64,000 nt of DNA from Bettongia penicillata ogilbyi (GCA_023548195.1 JAJHZJ010000496.1:2872001-2936000), one strand, 5' to 3'. Positions 11,005 to 22,811 are shown, counted from the stretch's first letter. Notes: generated from the sequence alone by a model not told the origin. Numbers and translations are program-made.

Positions 11005-11495
11005 TGCTAGAGTCTTGGACAATGTCAGGGACCATTGTTCTTTCTGCAAAGGTGATGGAAACAGAATGTGGGGCTTTGTAGTAGATCCAAGTTGTGTTGT
11101 TGTTATTGCAGAGAGAAAAAGGTCATTATTTCTCTACTAAAGTAAGTGTGGTAAGGAAGAAATAAATAGAAGTAATAACTCCCTCTAGTGGTGAGGGGGA
11201 AACCCAGTAAAACTGATGGAGATAATGAACTTTCTATCACTCTGGCTTTGCCTGATACCCATCATAAAGACTTAGTAGATTCTGCATAACTCAAGCAAAG
11301 ACTCCTGAAGGAGTTGGAGAATTGGAGGCCTTAAGAAAAGTAGCTCTCCAGCAAGCAGCCTCAATTATCCCACAGGAGAGAGGGCTATTTGCATGGAAGA
11401 ATGGGCCATGGTTATTATGCCTACCCAGCAACCACATGGCTTTGTGAGAACCCATAAGAGTAATTTTTTCCTAGTGTGAAAGTTTCCTCCACTGA
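11005..11495. other. Unassigned intergenic sequence
   Basis: No gene. A 61-codon minus-strand frame (11365-11550) shows no domain. It may be the decayed 5' side of the L2 copy that follows. Confidence 0.45.
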
Positions 11496-11499
11496 TGCT

Positions 11500-12580
11500 A
11501 ACTGCCAGTGTCTCACAAGGCTTTGTCCTGGGTCCTCTCATCTCCTCCATACCCCCTATTTTATCTCATCTGTTCCCATGGTTTTGGTTATCAATCATCT
11601 CTATGCAGATGTCCCACCCTACCCTCTCTGCTGACCTCCAATGTTATCAATTGCCTATTAGATTCCTCTAACTGGATGTTCCATAAACATCTTAAACCCA
11701 ATGTATCCAACACAGAATGATTTATTTCTCCTAAACCTTCCCCTCTTACTAGCCTGTCTACTACAGTTGAGGCTACCACCATCTTCCCAATCACTTGGGC
11801 TCACAACCAATATGTCAGCCTCACCTTCTCTCTCTCTTTCATCTTCATATCCTATCAGTTTTCAGTCTTGTCATTTCTCCTTTCATTCTGTCTATTACAT
11901 ATGTCTTACTCTCTCCTCTGACACAGGTGTCAGCCCTCATCACCTCTTACCTGGATGATTCCGATGCTCTACTAGTGGATCTGCCTGCCTCAAACCTCCC
12001 CCCTACTCTAACCCATTCTATAGTCAGCTGTCAGCTTGATATTCCTAAACCACAAATCTGATCATGTCAGTGCCTTATTTAATCAACTCCAGTGATCCCC
12101 CCCCACCTCCAGACTCAAACACAAACTCATTTGACTTTTTTAAAGCCTCAAGAACTGCCCTTTCATTTACAGTATTTTTAGACACTACTTATCTCTATAT
12201 ACTCTTCTATCCAATGTCACTAACCTCCTTATGCTCTTCACATATGACTCTCCATTCCCCTATGCCCAGACTTTTCACGGGCTATTGCCCATGCCTGGAA
12301 CTCTCCCTTTTCCTCATTGCTTTGGTTTTCCTGGTTTCCTCCAAGTCTCAGCTAAAATCCTCCTTTCTGCAAGAACTCTTTCCCAATACTGCTTAATCTT
12401 AGTAACTACCTTCTGAGACTATCTCCAATTTGTCCTGTGTGTATCTTGCTTTCTCATGTTTGCCCCATTAGACTGTGAGCTGCCTGAGAGCAGGAATTAA
12501 CCTTTGTCCTTCTTGTATCCCCAGTGTTTGGCACAGGGTCTGGCACATAGTAAGTGTCTTTGAATTTATTTATTTAGTAT
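11500..12580 (+). mobile_element. L2-type LINE: reverse-transcriptase remnant to 3' end
   Basis: The left part reads as a decayed CR1-clade reverse transcriptase: 'ggctttgtcctgggtcctct' translates near QGFVLGPLI and 'atctctatgcagatgtccc' is the remnant of the YADDT region. It runs on through 'caaatctgatcatgtcagtg' and 'cccatgcctggaactctccc' to the tail 'cacagggtctggcacatagt'. The 85-115 codon frames inside are interrupted pieces of this relic. Confidence 0.85.
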
Positions 12581-12584
12581 TAAA

Positions 12585-13150
12585 CATAAATATTTATACT
12601 TTTGTTGTATTCTATATATATAAAATTATTATATTATTTATATATTATATAAATATATGCTATAATAAACATATTTATAGTATATAATACAGAATATGTG
12701 TAATATATTCATAGATGATATAGACTTATTATATGCATATTATTAAATTATATGCATATTATTAAATATGCATATATTTATTATTATCTAAATTTCCTCT
12801 CCTTGAATTTGTTGACTACTAAATATATATTTATAGTTTGATGTTCATAATATATAAATATCTAATTTTATATATAAATGTATTACAAAATAGATAGTAG
12901 AAGACATAATATATTTACACATAAGTAGAATATATTATTATATACATATATTTATTAAAAATTTATTTGTCCTCAAACACTAACTATTAAAATAGGTTTA
13001 TATAATGTTTATATTTTGTGTACAATAAGTAAACAACATATATTATATATGATCTGCATTAATATTATGTAATGTATATGATAAAATATATAAGTGTAAA
13101 TGTAATATACCTATCATAAATATTTGTTATTAAAATTTTATTTATCCTTG
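12585..13150. repeat. AT-rich block, possibly a degenerate ~170-bp tandem repeat
   Basis: About 565 bases dominated by A and T with many ta runs. Similar 'aattt...ccttgaa' cores recur near 12791, 12960 and 13133, spaced about 170-175 bases, hinting at a worn tandem array between two L2-like tails. Confidence 0.7.
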
Positions 13151-13254
13151 AACCTCCTGTCCCTGCCCTGCATAGAATTATTGCTTGATAAATCTGGAGG
13201 GCTTCATCAGAATGACAATACCTTGTTTAACCATCACCATCTTCATCATTATCT

Positions 13255-13440
13255 GCAGGGTCTTAGATTTAGAGCTGGATGAAACCTTTGATGTTATTTT
13301 AATCCAACCCCCTGATTTTACAGATGAGGATCTGAGGCTCAGAGAATTTAATCCACTTACCCAAAGTCACACAAGTAGTAAGTTTCACAGAGTTAGAATT
13401 CACATCTGTCTTCTGATTCTAAATACAGGATGCTTTCCTC
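13255..13440 (-). repeat. MIR-like SINE
   Basis: Reverse order: 'ttttacagatgaggatctga', 'cccaaagtcacacaagtag', 'cttctgattctaaatacagg'. Confidence 0.78.
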
Positions 13441-13444
13441 TGCA

Positions 13445-14475
13445 TCATACATTCCTTGCTCCAATGAATGGTTTGAAAAACATCTTGTTTCTCCTTTTGA
13501 CAGCAGATGATTTAGGTTTTAGAATATTGTAAAGGACAGTTTATCAGATTGACTCTGAAGCAAAGGGCTATAACTAAGGTGGGGCAATCTGGACTTTGTC
13601 CTAGAGCATTGAAATTTAGAAAGGGTTGACAGCACATACACCCTTTCAGCAGTGCAGAAAGCACTGAGCTCAGCATTCATTATTAAATAATTAGCCAAAA
13701 TAGAAAGCTTTCAGATGGCTCTTTCCCACCCTTTATCAATGATCTCCTTTTGGCCTGGCCTTTTCTTTCCTTTCTTCTCTGAAGGCAGTGTGGTCTACCT
13801 AGCTAAAGCCTTCTCACATCCTGGAGCTTCTGTTTCTCTGCTATGAGACTATGCCTTGTATTCTCTCTCATGACCAACTGAATTTTTCTTGAAGAGTTGA
13901 TTTGAGGGCATGTTATGTGAAGTTCCTCTTTAGTATCAAAACTGCCTGTTATGACTGCAGAAACGTCTCAGGATTGTCACTAGGTGAGAAAAAAAGAAAA
14001 AAATGTCAGACACAGTTGAGGACAGGGGCAAGGAAAAGAAAAGGGAAATGTCTGTTATTCATGGATGCATCTGACAGAAGGAAAAATGTTCTAGAAATTT
14101 TGCCTAATGCCTTCAAAATTAGAAAAAAAAAGTCCTGAATTTGCTTGTGTGTTAAGTACTCTGCCCATAATGTACATATAATAACTATTTGTTGCATTGA
14201 ATTTAACATAAGTCTCAAGAATCAGCACCCAATCCCATCCCCAAAATTGTTTATGTGAATTTTTTGCAAATCTTTAACATTTTAGTCTGGGTTCTTAGTG
14301 AGAGAAAAGATTATTAATAATAAATGATTTGAGGAGATTCCCATTTTCCCCTTTTCCTTTCATCTTCAAGACCTGTCTCTGAAGGTTGAGCTAAATTTTC
14401 CTCTATCCAGACACCACCCAGATGAGGCAGCTCTTGTGCTTTATGCAGGTTTGGGTGGGAATGAATAGATTGCCC
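13445..14475. other. Unassigned intergenic sequence
   Basis: No gene or named repeat. Lys/Arg-rich open frames near 13902-14138 arise from A-rich runs such as the one at 13988-14001. Confidence 0.5.
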
Positions 14476-14479
14476 AAGG

Positions 14480-14730
14480 CTGGGGCTAACTTAGAAATAC
14501 ATGACATAATCAAAGTTCAGGTCCAGTCTCTTATTTTAATATTTATTCTGTCATTAATTGTTAACCAATTAGAATTAATTGCCACCCTGGGCTGTCCATA
14601 TAAGCCATAAGTTCACCTACCATGATTGTTTTTGGTCTAAGAGAGAGACAGCCAAATGACCATCCTTTTATTAAAATGCTAGCATTATTAATAAAACTAT
14701 TAAATTACCCAGAAATTATGTCTCTTGATC
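14480..14730. promoter_or_regulatory. Candidate enhancer rich in homeodomain-like sites
   Basis: A repeat-free stretch. Positions 14553-14566 read 'attaattgttaacc', close in reverse complement to the HNF1 consensus GTTAATnATTAAC. Next to it lie 'ccaattagaattaattgcc' (two TAAT-type sites) and 'gctagcattattaataaa'. The site density suggests a regulatory element; no conservation data were available, so this is only a candidate. Confidence 0.25.
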
Positions 14731-14794
14731 CTTTTTAAACATTATATTAGAATTCAATCTTTACTGACTTTCCAAGCAAAACAACCCATTCACT

Positions 14795-15560
14795 TCCTAC
14801 TCTCCATCCCTTGATGCTGTAACTTTACCATTTTTCTCTTTCTCTTTTGTTATTGCCAATTCCCTAGTCTTAAAAAGTATCATTACGTTTTTATTGGAGG
14901 ATGACTTTACACAGACTGTACCTGGTGCCTGAAATCCATTTCCTCCTCACCTTTTCCTTAAAATTCCTAGTTTCCTTCAAAGTTCAACTTATGCCCCACC
15001 TGCTACATGAAGCTTTTCGGGATCTGCCCCCCTATCCCAGCTGCTAGTGCCTCATCCTCTAATTACTGTATATTTAATCTAAGATGGGAATCACCAGCTC
15101 AATTCCTTCTGGTACAACAAAGGACCACCAGGCCCATATTCCCTTTCACTAACTCCTGGGGTCTCTAGGTCTTGCCCATCTGTCCCGGAAGAGCCCCTGG
15201 CATTCTCATCTTATTTACTGAGATAATCTAAACACCCTTGGGCTTGGCCAGCTGCACCCTTAGGACTTCCAGGCTTTTCCATCTGCCCTGAAATAGAACT
15301 TTGATGGTTGCTTCTCCCTATTAGAACACAAACTGCATGAAAGCAGGGACCATCTAGATTTTTCTATTTGTCCTCCCTAAGTATACATAGTCAGTACTTA
15401 ATAAATGCTCATTCATTCATTGATTTATCTGTTGGCATGTTACTCCCCCAACATAGGATGTAAGTTTCCTGAAGTATTTGACTGATTCTTTTTATGTTTT
15501 TGCATCCTCAGAGCCTAGTATAGTGCCCAGCACATAGTAGACACTTTATGTTGATTGACA
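14795..15560 (+). mobile_element. L2-type 3' ends, two or more copies
   Basis: A forward L2 copy includes 'gtttccttcaaagttcaact', 'tgctacatgaagcttttc' and 'atgaaagcagggaccatc', ending 'gtacttaataaatgctcatt' (about 15420). A second tail follows, with 'cctagtatagtgcccagcac' near 15530. About 220 bases at 15075-15300 do not match L2 and look inserted. Confidence 0.75.
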
Positions 15561-15905
15561 TATATATGTATATGCCAAATATATTTAAATATCATAATTG
15601 ATTTATACACAATATTATTTATCATTTATATGCAGTAAAGCTATATCATATAACTTATATATAAAACATTATACATTATTCATATATATTATAGATATAT
15701 ATTTGGCATAATACATTTGACACAAAATATATATCTGGCATAAATTTGTATATGTAGCTATACATACACACAGACACATATATATGTATATATATGGCAT
15801 AAACATGTGTTTTCATGTGGTTTCCTTTAATAGAATAGAAGCCATTTGAGGTCATGGAGTATTTCATTTCTGCCTTTGAATCCTTAGCACCCAGCACAGT
15901 GCCTG
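15561..15905. repeat. TA-rich tract with a 14-bp inverted repeat, then an L2 tail
   Basis: 15571-15584 ('tatgccaaatatat') is the exact reverse complement of 15697-15710. The 'ggcata' motif recurs at about 15733 and 15793. The right end (about 15820-15905) is another L2 3' tail ('ccttagcacccagcacagtg'). Confidence 0.7.
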
Positions 15906-15909
15906 ATTT

Positions 15910-16570
15910 GATTTTGTCTCATTTTTACTTGGAAAAGAACACAATTTTCCCTTGGCTAATCATTTTGCTTCTTGGCTTGAACTAGAGAGAGGCTTTGTGT
16001 GCTTTCTGAATGATAAGTGCTGGTCATGGCGAGGGTGGCGTTGCTGAGACAGAGGTCTTCCAGGACTCTCCTCTTGGAAGGAGTTTCCAATGGTGGCCCT
16101 GAATCAGACATTTTATTGAAAGGGCTCCCATGAGAATGGAAAGATCATGCAGGCATGAGATTGGGTTTGGCAGAACTGACAAGAGAGAACGTTCCTGTCT
16201 CTCTTTTAGAAGCATGTGGGTTTGGTTAAAAAGAAAAAAAAAGGCTTTGAGGGTGTCCCATTAAAAGTGGTGGGAACATGGAGATCTCAGTTAGAAGACA
16301 GCTGGGTTACAGCTCCCCTGGAGTCTCCTTGAATCTCCTGAGCTGACAGAAGAGAAAGATGCTTCATCAGAGTCCCTTTTTTGAGAATCTCCTCCTACAG
16401 CTTTCCTCTTCTTCCAGGAAAGAGGAAGATAGCTGGTGTTTTGGCTTGTTTTTTCTTTTCTTAAGGTGTTTTTAATCTGATCTCCCAAATATAACCTGAA
16501 CAGCCCTCTTCTCCCCTTGATTGGCAAAAGGTCTTTAGTCAAGGGATTATGAGGGGGTGGAAGGTGACGC
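15910..16570. other. Unassigned intergenic sequence
   Basis: No gene. The 129-codon minus-strand frame (16291-16680) starts in a TG/TA microsatellite and has no domain. Confidence 0.5.
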
Positions 16571-16579
16571 ATGGTCAAT

Positions 16580-16730
16580 ATTAACAAGTATATGTGCATG
16601 TGGTGGCATATATGTTTATATACACATATTCTATATATGTCCATACAAATATGTGTGTGCATATATACACATACATACACAATATATGTATGTATGCCTG
16701 TATATGTATATATGTGTATTAATTTATCTT
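16580..16730. repeat. Mixed ATGT/ACAT microsatellite
   Basis: Imperfect alternating purine-pyrimidine units (tatgtg, acacat, tatgta) over about 150 bases produce spurious Tyr/Ile/Cys/Val frames on both strands. Confidence 0.9.
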
Positions 16731-16824
16731 ATTCATTTTTTTACCCCAACTCCAGGTTCAATTTCTTGCTTCTAGTCAGTTTTTCATAATCAAAACACTT
16801 CAGTAAATCTGTGACCAGGTAGAC

Positions 16825-16880
16825 AAACAGTCAATAATCACACATTAAGCGCCTACTATGTGTTGAGCACTGTGCTGTGA
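16825..16880 (-). repeat. L2/MIR tail fragment, reverse
   Basis: 'taagcgcctactatgtgttg' followed by 'gagcactgtgctgtg' is the reversed common tail. Confidence 0.8.
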
Positions 16881-16884
16881 ATAT

Positions 16885-17270
16885 TTCCTCCACCCACATC
16901 TGTACTCCCTGTGGGACTACTTTCCTCCTGGATGTTCCCTACAGGGCATCCACGTGAAGTACTAGGGGCTAAAGCTTGATGTCTCTTGAAACTGGGTCCA
17001 CGGAACAAACACAAGGCATAGTCATTGGTCACCATTGGTCAAGTTGGGACTAGCCCACCAGTCCTCCCTAGTTGTGTTATCTTAGACAAATCATTTCACT
17101 TTCCTGGGCGGGGTGGTGTTAGACCAGATGACCTTGAACCATATTCCAGCTTTAAAGATGGGGGGCGGGGATTGCCTGATGCCTCATGGACTGACATTTC
17201 TGATTTTCTTAGCCTTGTGACTTTTGATACTGCAGAGCAAACAGAAGGTAGCAATATCACTCGACATGAT
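16885..17270. other. Unassigned intergenic sequence
   Basis: No gene or repeat recognised. It contains short G-runs (17160-17170) but no recognisable motif. Confidence 0.45.
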
Positions 17271-17279
17271 GTAAGGACA

Positions 17280-17560
17280 AGAATTAAAAATCATAGGGCC
17301 ATAGGGTCTAGGAGGGGCCTTAAAGACCATATAATATTTTACAAATGAGGAAACTGAGTTTTGGAAGGTTAACTTCATGGTTCATTGATTCAAAGCTAGA
17401 AGGAAGCTTAAGAAGCCATCTAGTCTGACCTCTCATTTTGCAGATGACATAACCAAGAGAGGTTCATTGACTTACCCAGGATTGTACTAGTAAATGTCCA
17501 AGGTGGAATTTGAACCCAAGTCCAGTGCTTTACCCACTGTGCCAAGTTGCCTCCCATAAT
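17280..17560 (-). repeat. Two reversed MIR-like SINE fragments
   Basis: The first fragment ends near 17370 ('caaatgaggaaactgag'). The second, about 17385-17556, runs 'gaaggaagcttaagaagcc', 'ttttgcagatgacataacc', 'gtggaatttgaacccaag', 'cccactgtgccaagttgcc'. Confidence 0.82.
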
Positions 17561-18054
17561 GATAACAAGGATAGCACACTTAAACGTGGTATTTTATGCA
17601 TCTTGTCTCATATTATTCTTACAACAACTTGTTGTGGTGATATCGTTGGTACCCCTATTTATGAGCAGATCTTCTTACAAATCAAGCATGTCTGTAAGAG
17701 CTGGCTCACATAGCTCTCCCTGAATTCTGACTCCTCCTGAATTGGTCCTGCGTCAGAGCACCACTGCCTTTCTCACACCATGCCTCTCCAGTCTGCCAAG
17801 CCTGGTCCTTTAGGATGGAGAGCCAAATAGTTCCAGCTGCCGACCCCTTAAACTCAACAGAGCCAAAAACATCCTCATTCATTTTCTTCCTCCTCATTTT
17901 CGAGTCCTATTGGAGGTGCTGTACAATCTCCCTCCCGGACTCCTAGGCTCAAACCACAATTCATCCTTGACTCTCTCCGCTCCCTTAAAAATTTAAAGTG
18001 TTGCCAAATCCTTTCCATTTTTATATCTGAAATATATCTCAAATTCAGGAAGCA

Positions 18055-18287
18055 TTAAGGAAGTACAGTGGATTGAATGCTGCACTTGGAGTCAGGAAGA
18101 CCTGAGATCCAATCTGACCTCATCTTGGGCAGTCACTTAACCTGTCTGCCTCAGTCACCCCAACTGGAAAATGGAAATAAAGCTTCCATCTTCCAGAATT
18201 GTTGTGCGTATGAAATGAAATAGTATTTGTAAAGCACTTAGTTCAGTGATTGATCCATAACATATGCTTTATGAATGCCTTGTTCCC
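18055..18287 (+). repeat. MIR-like SINE nested in L2
   Basis: Head 'gtacagtggattgaatgctg', then 'ggagtcaggaagacctgag', core 'ctgcctcagtcaccccaact', tail-side 'gtaaagcacttagttcagtg'. Flanked by L2. Confidence 0.9.
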
Positions 18288-18427
18288 TGCGCTTGCTCAC
18301 TGTCACTAGCCCTCATTATTTCCTTCTTAGGCTATGGTAATAGGTGTTTAATAGGTCCTCCTGACCCCAATTGTGCTGTATAATTTCATTATCCATGTAG
18401 CCACCAGGGTAATCTTAAAACACAGAT

Positions 18428-18605
18428 CTGGGGGCACTTAGGCGATGCAGTGGATAGAGAGAATATTGGCCAAGGACTCAGGAGTACCTGAGTTAAAATC
18501 CAGCCTCAGATACTTAGTAGCTGTATGACCCTAGGAAAGTCATTTAACCCCAACTGCCTCCAAAAAAAAGGAAAGAAAGAAACAAGAAAAATAAATAAAA
18601 ACCAC
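18428..18605 (+). repeat. Core SINE (short, A-rich tail) nested in L2
   Basis: Head 'gcacttaggcgatgcagtgg', box 'agtagctgtatgaccctagg', then 'cccaactgcctccaaaaaaa' and an A-rich tail to about 18605. It lacks the usual long core, a third SINE architecture in this window. Confidence 0.88.
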
Positions 18606-19154
18606 AAACTCCACCCCCCCAAGTCTGACCATGCCACTCTTGTCCTCAAAAACTTCCATTGTGTAACAAATGAAATATAGAAATATTATATATAGGAAAT
18701 ATATATCCTATAGATAATCCTGGTGGATTATTTTCCAAGGCCTTCCCCAATCTGATTCTAATCTATTTTTTTAGCATCATCTCCTATCCTTCTTTGCGGA
18801 CTCTATATTCCAATCAAATTGGTCTGGTGCTGTCCCTGTCCTTACTCTGTACCTTCCCCAAGTCTGGCCTGGATTCTCTCCACATCTTCTGTGAGCCTTA
18901 TGACATGTCTCAGCTGCCACTTTCTCCATGAACCTTCCCCTGATTCCTCCCCATATGCTAGAAGACATCACTGTCTTTGTGAGTCTCTTTTGCCCTTTGG
19001 TTTGGATTTTGCCCAAGCACATATCATGTTATAACTTGTCTTGTCGTTATTAGTGTCCTTGATTTATCTTGTGCAGAAAATCTTTAAGAATTGGTATGGA
19101 TGTGTTTTATTTCATCTATGTATCCCTGCATTTCTATAAACTTCAGAGTAGATA

Positions 19155-20050
19155 TTTAATTGCATTGTTTGAGGGAGTTTTCTCACAAGGAGTTATCTAT
19201 ACCAATAAAATTGCCAAGTGGGACCAAAAGCAAAAATTACATTCCATCTTAGATATAGATCTCCATTCCAACACTGAAGCTCTTTGTAAATACTACTCTA
19301 AATGTCACTCAAATATCAGCCCCAGAATCCCTGAAGCCTAAAAAAAGTCATGAAAATACAGTATTTTAAAAGAGTGGCTTAGAACAAAAATGATGAAACT
19401 CTTTCAATTGTAATGCAGATGCCAAAGAAGCACTAGAGACAGGTAAAATATCTCTTCCAGGCACCATTAGTGCAGATGGTAATTCCTGGAGGAGCCAATT
19501 ATGGGCTAATGAAATTAGCCTTTAAACTCTTCATCTTCACTGGACATGATATTAGGGAATTAAGTCATATTGTCCAAATGATTGCCAAGTGCCATCTCCA
19601 ACAACCACATGTCATCTGCTACCACTCTATAGCTCCCTTTTCCCTTATAACAGGGAATGGGGAGCTCCTTTTGGAATTCTCCAACAAGCCAGAAACTTTA
19701 TAACTGAAAAGAGGATCGTAAGGCTATGGACATGGCCACCAGCAGAAAGGGGAGAGGTTGGCACCTATCTATGGGAGGGACATTTGAATACTTCTCTTTA
19801 TAAAGGTTTGCAATTTTACTGCTAGAAAACTTTATTCTCTATGGTATGTGTTTATTTTGTGATGGCTCAAGTCTCTGAGAAGTTTCAAAGCCTTTGTAGG
19901 AACTGCAAATCTAAAATCTTGTCTGGTACAGTGCCTGAGACATGGCAGATCCACCAAGCTAAATGGAAGAATGATTCATTCATTAGGAGTTCAAAAGAGT
20001 TAGTTTCATTGTCTATCCAAAGGCATCAAGAAATATGATTCTTTGTGTCA
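19155..20050. other. Unassigned intergenic sequence
   Basis: No gene. Open frames of 65-90 codons (for example 19069-19341 and 19470-19703) carry no domain I recognise. It may contain very old LINE sequence. Confidence 0.45.
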
Positions 20051-20054
20051 TGGG

Positions 20055-20160
20055 TACCATTTGACAGTCTGGTGAAACCTATGGACCCCTCCTCAGAATA
20101 AAGCTTTCAGATGCCTAAAATGAAATACATAGGATTACCAAGGAAAACAATTCATTGAAA
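20055..20160. mobile_element. DNA-transposon-like fragment
   Basis: 'tctggtgaaacctatggacc' and 'aaatgaaatacataggatta' resemble the pieces at 9855-10025 and 50055-50290. Confidence 0.5.
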
Positions 20161-20169
20161 TATAAAATA

Positions 20170-20450
20170 TGGACAGCTTAGTGGAGCAGTGGATAGAATG
20201 CTGGCCCTGGAATCAGGAGAATCTGAGTTCAAATTCAGCCTTAGACACCTACTAAATGGGTGACCCTGGGCAAGTCACTTAACTCTGTTTGTCTCAGTTT
20301 CCTCAAGTATAAAATGAGCTGGAGAAGGAAACGTCAAACTCTTCTGGTATCTTTGCCAAGAAAACCCCAAATTGGGGGGGGGGGAAGCATTGGATGTAGC
20401 CAGAAAATGACTTAAAACAACAACATCAAAATAATTAAAAAACCAAAACC
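20170..20450 (+). repeat. Core SINE with RTE-like tail, full length
   Basis: Head 'cttagtggagcagtggatag', 'ctgggcaagtcacttaactc', core 'gtttcctcaagtataaaatg', RTE-like tail 'tctttgccaagaaaacccca', ending in a CAA-rich stretch. A run of 10 G lies at 20375-20384. Confidence 0.92.
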
Positions 20451-20459
20451 AGGTCATGG

Positions 20460-21525
20460 ACTTTTAAAGGTCATTGGATTTTGTAAACCCCTGATTTCGT
20501 TATAAGTTCCTTTTGTCTTCTGGTCTCATTTCTAGCAAGAAAGTCAATGTGAAGGTGATTAAGTTTTTTCAATTCATTGGCCATTGGATGAAGATTATTT
20601 ATTGAGAATGCTGATAGTTAAATTTCTGCTTTTAGAGGTTCTAAGAACTATTCTGAGAACACTTTGTTGACTTCCCCCTTCCCCTCAGTCCTTTTCATCA
20701 CTCTACCACTGCATTGTGGAAGGAGAAGTGGGCTGTGGAGGCTGTGGAGGTTCCATGCTCTCATTTTATGTTTCCTGGGTTGCCATTGCTAACATATCTA
20801 GTGAGGAGCCTCTGTGCTGACCTAGGCTCTTCTCAGAAAGTCTACACACGCTGTTGCCAAGGTTTTACTTGTAGCTTGGCAGAACTTGCCAGGGCTTAAG
20901 CTCTATTGGCCTAGCTTTGAAAAGACCAGGGTCACCTTTACCCAGGGAGAGTCATAGGAATGGGCCTTGGCCTGGGAACATAATAATCATCTATAGCATT
21001 GTTTCCATGGAAAAGTAATCCTGAATTTCAAATGACTTAATAAGAAACCTTTTAGAACGAGAAAATCAGGCGCTCCCTGTAAGTTTCTGGAGAGATGCCT
21101 GATTTTCTTATACCATTTAATCTGGCTTCTTTTTTCCCCTCCTCCAATTCTGTATTGAATTATGGATATTTGTACATATCTCCTGTCCTCTGCCAGAAGA
21201 CTTCAGCTGCATGGGTGCAGTGATTCTTACTTCATTTTTCTGTTTCCAGTACCTTTCATGGAGGGGGTGGCTTTGATAAATGATAATTGAATCAAAAAAG
21301 GCAAAAAAAAGCCCTGCCCAGACGGAAGTGAATTTCCACTGGTTTATGGTCAGAGGTTCAAAAAGAATCTAAGAGTTGGCTAGCTAGTCTCACTCATATC
21401 TGATCTCTACAGTACCAGTGATGAGGGACCACCCAGACATTACCATTTGCAGTGTCTGCAAATAAACACCCCATTTGTATATGAAACAAATATGAGTGAA
21501 CTGATAGTCTCTTTGTAGTCTACTC
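20460..21525. other. Unassigned intergenic sequence
   Basis: About 1 kb with no gene and no repeat I can name. Confidence 0.5.
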
Positions 21526-21529
21526 TGGT

Positions 21530-22505
21530 CAAACAATTTCTGGAGGACTATGACCAATTCTGGGCACATGGTCTAAGAAAGACATTGATTAGAAGGAGAG
21601 TTTCCAAAGGAGATCATCCATGATGGTGAAGGGCCTTAAATCTGTGTCCTATGAGAAGCAGTTAAAAGAAGTGGAGGTATTTAACTGGGAGAAGAGAAGA
21701 CTCTGGGGATGATGAACCTAATTGGGAGGGATCTTTGTACCCCCAGCTTCTAATATAGTGCCTTGCACATGGAAAGAGGAAATTAATATTTGATGGAATG
21801 GATTGCATGATAGCTGTCTATATGTGTTTGAAGGACTGTTAAGAGAGAAAAAAAATTAAGATTTTTCTACCTGATTCTAGAAGGAGCTATAGCAACTTTC
21901 AGATAAAGATGGCACCTTAAAAGATGCAAAGAAGCCCAGCTCTGCCATTTGGACTCCATTGATGATTTAAAAAAAAGAATCAGATTCAACAGTGACCAAA
22001 AAATCCAAAGAATGAGTGAATGGAAAAGCATGTATTAAGTGTTCACTATCAACTAGAGACTGAGTTAAATGCTGGAGATAGAAATATAATGAAGCAAGTC
22101 AACCCTTGCCCTCAAGGAGCCTTCATCCCATGGAGGAAGCCAATACATAAGGAAGAACAGGAAAGTGGGGGCAGGGTTTGTCAATAGCTGGGAAGTGACA
22201 TTGTAGCCTGACTCTGGGCAAGAGAAGGCACAGGCTTATCTACCAGAGTTCAGTGACAAAGGGCAGAGTTCAAGGTTCTGGTGAAGGCCAGTATGGCTTG
22301 AGAATGGCTAGGAAAGACAGTTTGAATTATCTCAAATTGTTATTGTCAGTTTCTGGAAATAGAGGGTTTCCCTCCACTGGAGATCTTCAAGCCTTCATTT
22401 GGCCTTCCTTTAGCCGTGACCATTTGTTGGATATGTTGTAGAAAAGATTCCTGTTCATAGATGTGTTAGACTAAGCTAGCTCTCCCTTCCGACTTTAAGT
22501 TTCTG
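21530..22505 (+). mobile_element. CR1/L3-type LINE 3' part with nested L2 pieces
   Basis: Forward CR1/L3 order. 'ggagaagagaagactctggg' (about 21690) is the '..LEKRRL..' coding remnant. It is followed after insertions by 'ccctccactggagatcttca' (about 22370), 'catttgttggatatgttgta' and 'gctagctctcccttccgact'. An L2 tail (about 21725-21800) and a reversed L2 piece (about 22015-22160) interrupt it. Confidence 0.75.
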
Positions 22506-22799
22506 GTAGAGTCAAGGAAAAGTCCCAAATTTCTTAACCTGCACTTGTGTTAAGATTGTATATTGCTGAGCAATGTAAAGGAACAAGAAACAGCACCCGT
22601 TTTAAAATGCATCCAAATGAATCACATTCTAACCAGAAACCTTCCAAAGGGACATGTTTCAGAAAAGTCATTTTCATCTGACGTTGTAAAGACAGTCCAT
22701 TTACTACCAACCACAGAACTCCCCCAATTAGGAAAGAAGATAGATAGAGAGGACAGAGTGCTGAGTTAGACTCTCATCCATTCTGTTTTTTATCGTAAC

Positions 22800-22811
22800 T
22801 TTTTTTTTTTA
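22800..22811. repeat. Poly-T run
   Basis: Twelve or so T on the plus strand, unlinked to a clear element. Confidence 0.8.

Larger units (their letters stand above)
17690..19150 (+). mobile_element. L2-type LINE interrupted by two SINEs
   Basis: Forward L2 pieces resume on each side of two younger SINEs. The left piece contains 'ttcttcctcctcattttcga' and 'gttgccaaatcctttcc'. The middle (about 18290-18425) contains 'tcctcctgaccccaattg' and 'aatcttaaaacacagatctg'. The right resumes with 'aagtctgaccatgccactct' (about 18622). Removing the SINEs restores the L2 order seen at 11500-12580. Confidence 0.82.

Noticed and set aside
11508..12416. Series of 60-110 codon plus-strand frames
   Set aside because: Fragments of a decayed L2 LINE, with frames switching every few hundred bases.
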